A stretch of 64,000 nt of DNA from Streptomyces sp. P3 (GTDB lineage Bacteria; Actinomycetota; Actinomycetes; Streptomycetales; Streptomycetaceae). Position numbers and translations under genes: made by a program. The notes under the pieces are model-generated. The model made no database searches. It saw only the letters and a program-made list of their open reading frames with translations, and was not told the DNA's origin. Below are positions 15,971 to 24,151 of this stretch, piece by piece (the stretch's first letter is position 1; the number at the start of each line of letters is the position of its first letter). The stretch is taken from the NCBI RefSeq assembly GCF_003032475.1, contig NZ_CP028369.1:6634001-6698000 (forward strand). Direction: 5' to 3'.

Positions 15971-18393
15971 CCGGGACCGACGTGCAGGCCGACGCAGACC
16001 GCGTCGAGCTTCGTGACTGGACCATGCGCCGCCCGGACAGTGCCGAAGAGGCCGCCGTACGCCTCCCGCACGACGCGATGATCACCGAGCCCCGGTCGTC
16101 CGACGCCTCCGGCAGGTCCGACACCGGATGGTTCCCGGGGGGCCGGTACACCTATCGCACGCACTGGTACGCGGACCCCGCGCACCGCGGTCGAGACGTC
16201 CAGCTCCGCTTCGAAGGCATTCAGGGCGAGTCGGTCGTGACCGTGAACGGCCACCGGGTCGGGACCGTACGCAGCGGGTACACCGAGTTCGGCTTCCGGA
16301 TCGACGATGTCCTGAACTGGGACGACGAGAACGAGATCGCTGTCGACGTCGACAACAGCGCACAGCCCGCAGGCCGCTGGTATCCAGGCTCCGGCCTGTA
16401 CCGGTCGGTGTCCCTGCGGATCCGCAGTCGTGTGCGCCTGGAGGATGACGGTGTCGGCGTGCGTACGACGCTCCACGGCGCCGACGCGGTTGTCGAGGTC
16501 CGGACCGCGGTCGTGAACGACAGCGACGGGCCCGTGCGCGTCCGCACCGTATTGCACTCCGAGGCAGGGGCCGTGGCGCAGGCCGTGGCGGGCGACGACG
16601 GGATCGCGCAACTGCATGTGCGCGCGGTTCGCCTGTGGTCCGCCGAGGACCCGTTCCGCTACGAACTCGTCACGACGGTCGAGCACGGCGGTGCCGTCGT
16701 CGACACCCGTCGTGAGCTCGTGGGGCTACGCACGGTGCACGTCGACGCCCGCCACGGCCTGCGGATCAACAAGCAGCAGGTCAACCTGCGCGGCGCTTGC
16801 ATCCACCACGACAACGGCATCCTGGGCGCCGCCACCCACCGGGCCGCGGAGTTCCGGCGCATCCGGATCCTCAAGGAGAACGGCTTCAACGCCGTCCGGT
16901 CGGCGCACCACCCGATGTCACGTCACCTGCTCGACGCGTGTGACGAGCTGGGCATGTACGTGATGGACGAGCTCGCCGACTACTGGATCCAGTCCAAGTC
17001 CACGCACGACTTCTCGCACAGGTTCCTGGACACCTGGCGCGAGGATGCCGACCGCATGATCGAGAAAGATCGAAACCGGCCCTCCGTCGTCATCTACTCG
17101 ATCGGCAACGAGATACCCGAGACCGCGCACCCCGACGGCGTCGCGCTCACCCGTGAGATCACCGCGTACGTCAAGGCGGCAGACCCGGACCGCCCGGTCA
17201 CGGTGGCCCTCAACATCTTCCTCAACGTCCTGTCATCGATGAACAGGTCCCCGTATGCAGGTACTTCCGACACGCCGGAAGGGGCTCAGCCCAACAAACC
17301 GGGGCCCGGCAGCACGGAAGCCAATCGCCTGGTCAACCAGATCGGGCGCATGATGGACGTTGCCTCGCGGCTCCCCATCGCCGACCGTGCGACACGCGAC
17401 GCATTCGCCGAGGTGGACATCGCCGGCTACAACTACGGGCTGGCGCGCTACAAGCACGACGTGAAGGCGTACCCCGACCGCGTGATCGTCGGCAGCGAGA
17501 CCCTGCCAGGAGACATCGCCCGTGCGTGGGACCTCGTCACGGCGTACCCGTCCGTCATCGGCGACTTCATCTGGGTCGGCTGGGAATACCTGGGAGAGTC
17601 GGGGGTCGGGGTGTGGGCGCCCGGCCGCAGGACCGGGCTGGTCAAACCGTATCCCTACCTCATAGCCGGGCCCGGGGTCATCGACCTGACCGGGCAGCCG
17701 GACTTCTCGCTGCGCCTCGGACAGGTGGCATGGGGAACGCACCCCGGGCCGGCGATCGGTGTGCGGCCCCTCGACCAGGCGGGACAGCCGGTCGCACGGG
17801 TCGCGTGGCGCAGCACCGACGCTGTCGAGAGCTGGGCCTGGCGCGGGTGTGTGGGCCGCAAGGCCGAGATCGAGGTCTACTCCGCGGACGACGAGGTGGA
17901 GCTGTTCGTCAACGGGCGTTCCGCCGGCCGTCGCAGGGCCGGGCAACGACGTCGCTACACCGCTCGGTTCACCACCACCTACGCCGCCGGCGAACTCGTT
18001 GCGGTCGGATACCGAGGAGGGCAGGAGGCGTCCCGGACGGTGCTCCGCTCGGCGGGGGACGACCTCGCGGTCCGTCTGACCGCGGACAGGGCTCACCTGC
18101 GGGCCGACGGAGACGACCTCGCGTTCGTCGAGGTCGAGATCGTCGACGGCGCGGGCACGGTGGAGATGCTCGCGGACGACGACATCGAGCTCAGGGTCGA
18201 GGGCCCGGCCGAGCTCGTGGGGTACGGCAGCGCCAGACCTGACCCCACCCGTCCGTTCGCCGATCCCACTCAGCGCGCGTACCGCGGTCGTGCTCTCGCC
18301 GTCCTGCGATCCACGGGTCAAACCGGGAGCGTCCACGTCACCGCGACATCGCGCCTGCACGGAGTCTCGCACCTCACCCTCGAAGCACGCTGA
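15967..18393 (+). CDS. GH2 beta-galactosidase/beta-glucuronidase-family glycosidase
   Basis: The 808-residue protein has the GH2 architecture: a sugar-binding jelly-roll (RTHWYADPAHRGRDVQLRFEG, WYPGSGLYRSV), an immunoglobulin-like domain, and a TIM barrel with acid/base Glu382 in YSIGNEIPE and nucleophile Glu511 in VGSETLPGD. A C-terminal DUF4982-like domain follows (VELFVNGRSAGRR) plus another sandwich domain. The exact sugar (galactose, glucuronate or another) cannot be told from sequence. There is no signal peptide. The start overlaps the GH3 stop by 4 bases. The cargo pair sits between the two copies of an esterase tail and may have arrived as a unit. Confidence 0.92.
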   Translation: MTGTDVQADADRVELRDWTMRRPDSAEEAAVRLPHDAMITEPRSSDASGRSDTGWFPGGRYTYRTHWYADPAHRGRDVQLRFEGIQGESVVTVNGHRVGTVRSGYTEFGFRIDDVLNWDDENEIAVDVDNSAQPAGRWYPGSGLYRSVSLRIRSRVRLEDDGVGVRTTLHGADAVVEVRTAVVNDSDGPVRVRTVLHSEAGAVAQAVAGDDGIAQLHVRAVRLWSAEDPFRYELVTTVEHGGAVVDTRRELVGLRTVHVDARHGLRINKQQVNLRGACIHHDNGILGAATHRAAEFRRIRILKENGFNAVRSAHHPMSRHLLDACDELGMYVMDELADYWIQSKSTHDFSHRFLDTWREDADRMIEKDRNRPSVVIYSIGNEIPETAHPDGVALTREITAYVKAADPDRPVTVALNIFLNVLSSMNRSPYAGTSDTPEGAQPNKPGPGSTEANRLVNQIGRMMDVASRLPIADRATRDAFAEVDIAGYNYGLARYKHDVKAYPDRVIVGSETLPGDIARAWDLVTAYPSVIGDFIWVGWEYLGESGVGVWAPGRRTGLVKPYPYLIAGPGVIDLTGQPDFSLRLGQVAWGTHPGPAIGVRPLDQAGQPVARVAWRSTDAVESWAWRGCVGRKAEIEVYSADDEVELFVNGRSAGRRRAGQRRRYTARFTTTYAAGELVAVGYRGGQEASRTVLRSAGDDLAVRLTADRAHLRADGDDLAFVEVEIVDGAGTVEMLADDDIELRVEGPAELVGYGSARPDPTRPFADPTQRAYRGRALAVLRSTGQTGSVHVTATSRLHGVSHLTLEAR

Positions 18394-18456
18394 ACGATCA
18401 CGGTTTCGCCCGCGTGGGCTCCGTCTCCGTCGCAAGAGAAGCAGACGTGACTCGCG

Positions 18457-18635
18457 ATCAGGCGACCTGCGAGGAACTCGCCACCGCCTGGGGCCGGTTC
18501 CTGGAGTCGGACGAGCCTGGCCGGCCCGCCTTCGACTCCGCTCAGCCTGAGAGCACTCGGCTCATCGGCGGTGCCGTCACCTTCGTGACGGAACCTGCCG
18601 ACGACATCGTCGGCTCCTGGATCCACGGCTCCTGA
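18457..18635 (+). pseudogene. Duplicated C-terminal fragment of the type-B carboxylesterase
   Basis: This stretch encodes 59 residues ending WIHGS that align without gaps to the last 59 of the carboxylesterase at 11789-13360 (WIHDS); by hand count 45 of 59 are identical, including the block PAFDSAQPESTRLIGGAV. The upstream 18414-18456 does not match. It lacks every catalytic residue, so it is a gene fragment even though a 73-codon open frame exists. It marks the right edge of a GH3-GH2 insertion or replacement. Confidence 0.8.
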
Positions 18636-18766
18636 CGTTCCACGACGCCGCGGCCCACCCGGCAGCACGCCGAACGCGTCCGCGCAGGCAGCCGACCCAA
18701 GGCCACGCCATACCCCCACCAGCCGACCGACCACCAGACTCACTCGCCACAAACTGGAGCACTCCC

Positions 18767-19561
18767 ATGAATCGCTACAACGACCGCCGTGTCCTGATCA
18801 CCGGAGCAGGCTCCGGCATCGGCCAGGCCACCGTCCTGCGCATACTCGCCGAGGGCGGCCGCGTCGTCGCCGCCGACATCGATACGGCCGGCCTGACCGC
18901 CACCCGCAAGCTCGCCGCCGACACCGGTACCCAGGCCCGTCTGCACACCGTCCAGGTGAACATCGCCGACGAGACTTCTGTCCGCGAGGCCGTCGCGGCG
19001 GCCCTCGCCGCCCTCGGCGGCGGCCTGGACGTGCTGGTCAACGCGGCCGGCATCCTGCGGTCCTCGCACACCCACGAGACCAGCCTGGACCAGTTCAACC
19101 AGGTCATCGCGGTCAACCTGACCGGCACCTTCCTGATGATCCGCGAGACGATCCCGGCGCTGCTCCAGGGCGAGAACCCGGCCGTGGTCAACTTCAGCTC
19201 CACCTCGGCGAGCTTCGCGCACCCCTACATGGCCGCCTACGCCGCCAGCAAGGGCGGCATCCAGGCCATGACCCACGCGCTCGCCGCCGAGTACAGCAAG
19301 CAGGGAATCCGCTTCACCGCCGTCGCGCCGGGCTCGATCTCCTCCGGGATGACCGACGCGAGCGGCACCAGCAAGGAGAACGTCGGCCCGGGCCTGCCCG
19401 ACGACGCGAACTACGAAATCATGATGAAGCTGCTCCCGGCCATCGGCGAGGGCTTCGCCGGTCCGGAGACGGTCGCGGGCGTCGTCGCCATGCTCGGCTC
19501 GGTGGACGGCGCGTTCATCACCGGCACGGAGATCCGCATAGACGGCGGCACCCATATGTAA
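18767..19561 (+). CDS. SDR-family NAD(P)-dependent oxidoreductase
   Basis: The 264-residue classical short-chain dehydrogenase has the cofactor motif TGAGSGIG near the N-terminus, the NAAG motif (VNAAGIL), a serine in FSSTSAS, and the catalytic pair Tyr158 and Lys162 in YAASK. Asp in AADID after strand 2 suggests NAD(H) rather than NADP(H) preference. The family oxidises or reduces alcohols and sugars; here it might act on a freed sugar or aglycone. It follows the glycosidase block on the same strand and is the last intact gene before the GH13 remnant. Confidence 0.92.
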   Translation: MNRYNDRRVLITGAGSGIGQATVLRILAEGGRVVAADIDTAGLTATRKLAADTGTQARLHTVQVNIADETSVREAVAAALAALGGGLDVLVNAAGILRSSHTHETSLDQFNQVIAVNLTGTFLMIRETIPALLQGENPAVVNFSSTSASFAHPYMAAYAASKGGIQAMTHALAAEYSKQGIRFTAVAPGSISSGMTDASGTSKENVGPGLPDDANYEIMMKLLPAIGEGFAGPETVAGVVAMLGSVDGAFITGTEIRIDGGTHM

Positions 19562-19579
19562 ACGATGGGGTGTCAGCGG

Positions 19580-19837
19580 CGGACCAAACTGGAGGCCCCG
19601 GACCATCAGTTCGAGCTGGAGCCGGACCTGGTGGTTGTCGCCTATAGCGCTGTCCCTCGCGTGGTCGACGCCCCCGTCGGTGTCCTCCCCTTCCGCCGCG
19701 ACCCCGGTTTCCTGTGCGTGGTCAACCTCTAGGACGAGCCGTACCGGCTGCCCGAACATACCCCGACCCTGCTGGCCGGCGTCCCGTTTACGGATCGACT
19801 GCTGGAACCGGATCACGCGATCTGGCTCCAAATCTGA
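19580..19837 (+). pseudogene. C-terminal remnant of a GH13 alpha-glucosidase with an in-frame stop
   Basis: A single frame reads VGVLPFRRDPGFLCVVNL, stop (TAG 19730-19732), DEPYRLPEHTPTLLAG and later LEPDHAIWLQI before TGA at 19835. The pattern of VLAFRR-x-PGF, VVNL-x-PY-LP and a terminal WL matches the C-terminal sheet of actinobacterial oligo-1,6-glucosidase/alpha-glucosidases. No catalytic barrel is left. It shows a sugar locus that was larger in the past. Confidence 0.65.
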
Positions 19838-19874
19838 CAGCTCCCTCCGGGGGGTAATGCCCCCTCCCGATTCG

Positions 19875-19920
19875 CCAGGGCCTCTCCGGTGTCACTCCCC
19901 GCTGACCGGAGAGGCCCTGG
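19875..19920. terminator. Strong hairpin terminator
   Basis: Two perfect 16-base arms (CCAGGGCCTCTCCGGT and its complement) enclose a 14-base loop. It closes the left accessory block after the GH13 remnant. Confidence 0.8.
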
Positions 19921-20352
19921 CCCTTTGGACAACGGACAGCTGTAAACCGTGTCCATAACTTCCGTTCGAACACGAGCGTTCCCGGCAGTGTCCCGTGCCC
20001 GCGTAGTAGAGGCTGTCCTGGAAGCCGGGGAGAGCCTGGACGTTCCCTTGCCCACCGTCGCTACTCCACCGGAGGGCGTCGAACGCCAGACGACGGCTGA
20101 GGCGGCGGGAACCCGGTCGAAAGATGGTGCAGATGAGGGTGAGGTCGTGACGTTCCAACCCTGGGTAAGCCCTCCCGGCAGCCGGAAAAGGGCCTCTGAC
20201 CCGAACATTTCTTTATCGGTGGCATCCGGACATGTTCCCGATGGCGCATCACATGGAGTGCGTGGCGATCCTTGAACCGGCGGCTAAGGGCTCCTGACCT
20301 GCGGTTTCGCCGGTGCGCATTATGTGCAGTGTGGGCGTTACGGGCGATATCT

Positions 20353-20390
20353 TGACGCTGAAATGACGCTCGTGACGCTCATTTGACGCT
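20353..20390 (+). repeat. Four clustered TGACGCT direct repeats
   Basis: TGACGCT occurs at 20353, 20364, 20373 and 20384, with a fifth copy at 20473, all in the same orientation and 9-11 bases apart in the cluster. This resembles an array of protein-binding sites, such as arm-type recombinase sites or an operator for the next gene. Confidence 0.5.
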
Positions 20391-20496
20391 CGTTCTGATG
20401 GGGTGTCAGGCGGCTTTTGGGCACGTCAGGCCCTGTCGATGGGGCGACTGCAGATGGGGTGTTGAGGGCTGGTGACGCTCTCGGCGATGCAGCCGG

Positions 20497-20513
20497 AAGT
20501 CCCAGAGCAGTCC
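20497..20513 (+). repeat. Left copy of a 17-base repeat, candidate recombinase or attachment site
   Basis: AAGTCCCAGAGCAGTCC matches the segment at 26670-26686 at 16 of 17 positions in direct orientation. The two copies lie near the two ends of the integrated element. Confidence 0.35.
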
Positions 20514-20589
20514 GAGGGGGACTCCCACGGCAGGGAGCCGCTCTTTCGGGTCTATACAGGGCGTGCTTGCGCGGTGTGGGCTGGCGGCC

Positions 20590-21936
20590 GTGGAACGACG
20601 GCCTACTCCGAATGAACGGCAGCGTGCGCTTCTTGAGCGGCTCGCGGCCGGTGAGGAACCCGGAGCATGGGCGCCGGGCGATTGGTGCTCGGCGTATGCC
20701 CTGCGTGACCGTGGGCTTCTGACAGTGGACAAGGGCGGCGGTGCTGCCCGTGTGGAGATCACGGAGGCAGGCCGGTTCTACCTTCGTCATGGCCGCTATC
20801 CCGACGACGCGGTGCCTGCCGACCATGGTGGGTCGTCGGTGCCCGTCGAGTCTTCGGCGTCGTACGGCGAGCGTCCCGTCGCCCGCGCACGGCGGGCGAA
20901 AGCTCGCGAGTTGGTCGAACGGCTCCTCGCTGAAGGACACGTCCGCTTCGCCCATGCCGATGATGAGGAGATCGCGGAATGGCGACGGGTCGTCAATTAC
21001 GCGAAGCGGCATGGCATGGAGCCGAAAGGCAAGCGCATCGAGAAGGTGCCGTACGGTCTGGGCGGGCTGGAGTTCTTCCTCGCGGAGGGCCCGCATCCAA
21101 ATGCCCGGAGTCAGCGACCGAAGACGGGTGCGTCGGCGGTCAGGGTGCCCACGCGGCTGTCGTCCCTTCACCCAGTTGTAGCTGCGCTCAAGGATGACGC
21201 GAGGCGGCTGGTGATGCCGCCTGAGCTGCGCCGCAGATCGCTGCTGATGCTCCAAGGGATGGCTGCTGAAGCGGCGCGGCGAGGGCACGAGGTGCGGAAG
21301 GTCGGGTCGTTCTACAGCCCGCGCGAAGGTGGGATGGACGTCGTTGTCGACGGCTTCGCGTATCCGGTCACCATCAGGCAGGAGTTTCCCGAGTCCACGG
21401 ATCCGGAGCGGTCCTCGCGTCTCGTCGTGGAGGTCGCCCACGGATTGACCGACAGGCCCGGCCGCTGGCGGGACCGCAAGAGCTGGACCCTTGAACAGTC
21501 TCTGGGGTTGGTTCTCGGGGAGATCGAGGCGCGAGCGGTGGAGGATACCCGGCGTAGGGAGAGCGAGGAGCGCGCGAGAAAAGAGCGTGCAGTGCGCTGG
21601 CGGGAAGCCATGGAGGAAGCGAAGGAGCTTGCCGTCCGGGAGCAGTTCGCCGAGGTGCTGCGTGAGGAGGCCGGGCGCTGGCGAGAGGCTGTCGTGATCG
21701 GTGAGTACTGCGATGCCCTGGAGCGTCGTCTCACGGAGTTGGATGGCGGCGCGGACGAGCGAGCCCTGGAGTCAGTCCGGCGCTGGCTGGAGTGGGCACG
21801 TGGTTACAGGCGGGCGATCGATCCCCTGGGCCAGCCTCATGGGATGCCGATTCCCCGCGACCCGACAGCGGATGAGCTGAGGCCGTATCTGAAGGGATGG
21901 AGTCCCGAGGGGCCCGAACGGCGGGCAGGTCGATGA
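20590..21936 (+). CDS. Unknown protein with N-terminal winged-helix-like region and C-terminal coiled coil
   Basis: The frame gives 448 residues from GTG 20590 (MERRPTPNERQRALLERLA). The N-terminal 75 residues look like a winged-helix unit, ending in ITEAGRFYLRHG. A middle region contains MDVVVDGFAYPVTIRQEF. The last 170 residues are strongly charged and helical (RRRESEERARKERAVRWRE), a likely coiled coil, ending in EYCDALERRL and WLEWARGYRRAIDPL. From memory such proteins recur on Streptomyces mobile DNA as hypothetical proteins. It is convergent with the nuclease-like gene, 36 bases apart. I assign no function; DNA binding or scaffolding is possible. Confidence 0.75.
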   Translation: MERRPTPNERQRALLERLAAGEEPGAWAPGDWCSAYALRDRGLLTVDKGGGAARVEITEAGRFYLRHGRYPDDAVPADHGGSSVPVESSASYGERPVARARRAKARELVERLLAEGHVRFAHADDEEIAEWRRVVNYAKRHGMEPKGKRIEKVPYGLGGLEFFLAEGPHPNARSQRPKTGASAVRVPTRLSSLHPVVAALKDDARRLVMPPELRRRSLLMLQGMAAEAARRGHEVRKVGSFYSPREGGMDVVVDGFAYPVTIRQEFPESTDPERSSRLVVEVAHGLTDRPGRWRDRKSWTLEQSLGLVLGEIEARAVEDTRRRESEERARKERAVRWREAMEEAKELAVREQFAEVLREEAGRWREAVVIGEYCDALERRLTELDGGADERALESVRRWLEWARGYRRAIDPLGQPHGMPIPRDPTADELRPYLKGWSPEGPERRAGR

Positions 21937-21972
21937 CACGTGCTCGCCAAGCGGACGGCGTCCAGCACAGGA

Positions 21973-23490
21973 CTACGCCGCACCCGCGGCCGACAGTCGC
22001 CCGGTTGACCAGGGGTAGGACGCCCACCCCTGGTCGAGTATCGGGTTGCGGGCACCTTCGTGTCCGGTGAGGCATTCGTTGAGCGCCCAGGTGGAGCGTT
22101 GAGGGTCGGCTGCCCGTCCCAAAAGAAGGGAGTTGGGCGTGGTGCCGGTCAAGGTAACCAGGCGTTCGACTTCCTGGGCTGCGACGACTGCGGTCGGGAT
22201 GTCGGTGGTCGGCAAGTCGACGTGGGGCAGGTTGGCGTTGGCGACGGGGAACGGTTCAAGGGTGACGATCAGCGCCTGGCGCGGTCGGTCGGCCGGGATG
22301 CTGGCGAACGCCGGATGGCGCTGTTCGATCTGGGCCGAGGTGGCATTGACCTGACGGTAGGCGCGGGTCAGTTTGCCGTCTCGCTCAGCGACTCCGCGTT
22401 CCAGGCCGAGTCGGGCATTCTCGGTCGGCATCATGGACTTGACCTCCACGAGAAGCACGAGGTCGTCGAAGATGACAAACCAGTCGACGCTCTGCAGCTC
22501 GTTGCGCTTGACCCGGTAGGTGATCTCTCCGACGACGTCGACGTCCGGCATCAGGCGAAGTTGGCGGCCCACGTATTCCTCGAAGAGATAGCCGGTCTCC
22601 TCCAGGAAGGCACTGCCGAAGTGTTCAAGCCCCGTGTGGTAAATGCCGGGCGGAGTCGCTTTGCGCCAGACCAGCTGCGGGGAGGGGCACAGCAGGCCGG
22701 CACCGAAGCCCGTGACCGCCGGCCGGCCGAGCAGCGGGTTGTACGTGAAGCGCCGCAGCTGGGCCGCTTTGCCGCCGGCCACCTTCGCCAGGTTTTCCAT
22801 GGTCTGTTTCTCAGTTGCTCTGATGGAGGCCACGTCCGTGGCAAAGTGCCGTTCGACAACCCGCAGAACCGTCTCCCGGCTTACGACACGTTCGAACTTC
22901 TCCCCGTCCGGACTGTCGAAGATGGCGGCATCGAAACGTCCCGCGTTCAAAAGTGCGCTCCCCCAAAGCAGTTGCGCCGTGCCGACGTAGTCAGGCAGCG
23001 GGCAGCCAAATACCTCGGTATCCCATCCTGGGACCAGGCAGCGGGGCTGTCGACGAGCGGGGAACGGGGTGTGCAGGTACAGCGCCGCGGTACGGGCGAG
23101 ACTGACGAACTCCGGCGCCTGCCAGGCCATCTGCTCGCCGCCCAGGCGCATCATGAAGTCGCGTAGGCGGACTGCGTCCTCGTCCGCGCCGTGCAGTGTG
23201 GGTTCCTTCAGGCTGGAGTACGCCGCCAGGATCGCCAGCAGGTCGCGCTCGGTGGCTTCGGAGCGCAGGTGCTCGGTGCCGTACGCCAGGCAGACGCGGG
23301 CCGCATCGGCGAGCGCCCACGGCGTGTACTTCAGAGAGGGGCTTTCCAACCACGACTGCGGCCGCTGCGGCGAGCCGTAGCGGGCCGCTGCAGCAGCGAT
23401 CAGAGGCAGCAGAGAGCTGGGGCGGTGCCGCCGGACGCGCTGGCGGTACTCGTCCTCCGTCACCAGCCGGTCATACATGTACGCAGCCAT
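21973..23490 (-). CDS. Unknown protein with a PD-(D/E)XK nuclease-like core
   Basis: This 505-residue protein has a helical N-terminal half rich in conserved-looking hydrophobic segments and a central-C-terminal nuclease signature. The signature has Glu304 in FEEYVGRQL, then Asp336 in SVDWFVIF, then Glu349-x-Lys351 in LVLLVEVKS, followed by a basic helix (RAYRQVNATSAQ). The spacing matches the E...D...ExK layout of PD-(D/E)XK/NERD-type nucleases. No helicase, methylase or membrane segment is visible. ATG 23490 has GAGG 11 bases upstream; MYDRL five codons on is an alternative start. On an integrated element, a defence nuclease is the best guess, but no known system matches. Confidence 0.72.
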   Translation of the reverse strand: MAAYMYDRLVTEDEYRQRVRRHRPSSLLPLIAAAAARYGSPQRPQSWLESPSLKYTPWALADAARVCLAYGTEHLRSEATERDLLAILAAYSSLKEPTLHGADEDAVRLRDFMMRLGGEQMAWQAPEFVSLARTAALYLHTPFPARRQPRCLVPGWDTEVFGCPLPDYVGTAQLLWGSALLNAGRFDAAIFDSPDGEKFERVVSRETVLRVVERHFATDVASIRATEKQTMENLAKVAGGKAAQLRRFTYNPLLGRPAVTGFGAGLLCPSPQLVWRKATPPGIYHTGLEHFGSAFLEETGYLFEEYVGRQLRLMPDVDVVGEITYRVKRNELQSVDWFVIFDDLVLLVEVKSMMPTENARLGLERGVAERDGKLTRAYRQVNATSAQIEQRHPAFASIPADRPRQALIVTLEPFPVANANLPHVDLPTTDIPTAVVAAQEVERLVTLTGTTPNSLLLGRAADPQRSTWALNECLTGHEGARNPILDQGWASYPWSTGRLSAAGAA

Positions 23491-23812
23491 TCCGCCATGA
23501 TCCTCGCCATGGCAAGAGTGTGCGAAGCATTTGTCCTGAGCCGCTGAGAGCTGGCCGGTTTCAAGCTGTCTGTCACTTGGGCCCGCGATACACCGCTGGT
23601 TACCGGTAGTGCTCGAGACCTACTGGCCTGGGCGTCGTAGCTTCCGCGGCAAGCGGGTCAGGACTCTTCACCGACCGAACCATTTGGGTCGGGAACGGAG
23701 TTCAGAGAACCGTTGCGCTATCCCGTTACAGGGCGCGTCTCCAGGAGTTGCCATCAGACCTATTCGCCACCAAGAAACTCGCTGTCTTGATGATGAACGT
23801 GACATGCCGAAT

Positions 23813-23841
23813 AGAGCAGGTGCTTAGAAGGCGCCTGCTCT
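23813..23841. terminator. Hairpin terminator inside the island intergenic region
   Basis: An 11-base stem (AGAGCAGGTGC with GCGCCTGCTCT, one G-T wobble) encloses a 7-base loop TTAGAAG and is followed by TGTTGT. No protein gene ends here, so it may terminate a short transcript or insulate the island genes. Confidence 0.45.
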
Positions 23842-24053
23842 GTTGTATCAGTCGACCACCCAGCGAGAGCCGAGCTGTTGGGTGCGCCTCCGGCTTCGGG
23901 GTGCTGCGCTGATTCGCCAACGGCAGACAGCTTGGGGCCCCAACGGACTGGAATAGCAGGGCGAAGCAAGTAAACCTAGGACAGTCCAGGGGAGGCACGG
24001 TGGCGTGTTTCCGGTTCTCAGGCGCCGCCTGCAAGGCGAAACATAGCCGACGA

Positions 24054-24076
24054 TCGCCGGTTGGCCAAACCGGCGA
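24054..24076. promoter_or_regulatory. Perfect inverted repeat upstream of the recombinase-like gene
   Basis: TCGCCGGTT and AACCGGCGA flank a 5-base spacer GGCCA about 75 bases before the start at 24152. This is a candidate operator or short hairpin. Confidence 0.35.
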
Positions 24077-24151
24077 ATCCGAAGACCATTGAATCTGCCG
24101 CGCGAACCCCGCATGGCGCATTGAGTCGTTTCTTCCAAGGAGTTCAGAGAT

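Larger units (their letters stand above)
19921..20589. other. Intergenic region at the left edge of the integrated element
   Basis: I find no credible gene. The stretch is less GC-biased than its neighbours and contains the TGACGCT repeats and one copy of an AAGTCCCAGAG element. GATGGGGTGTCAG occurs at 20397 and also at 19564, just before the GH13 remnant. The left element boundary probably lies here but cannot be fixed to a base. Confidence 0.4.
23491..24151. other. Non-coding stretch between nuclease-like and recombinase-like genes
   Basis: These 660 bases must hold the promoter of the nuclease-like gene (leftward) and of the recombinase-like gene (rightward). Short frames on both strands lack ribosome-binding sites and known motifs. 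It contains a terminator-like hairpin (23813-23841) and a perfect inverted repeat (24054-24076). Its length and hairpin leave room for a small RNA, which cannot be judged by eye. Confidence 0.4.
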
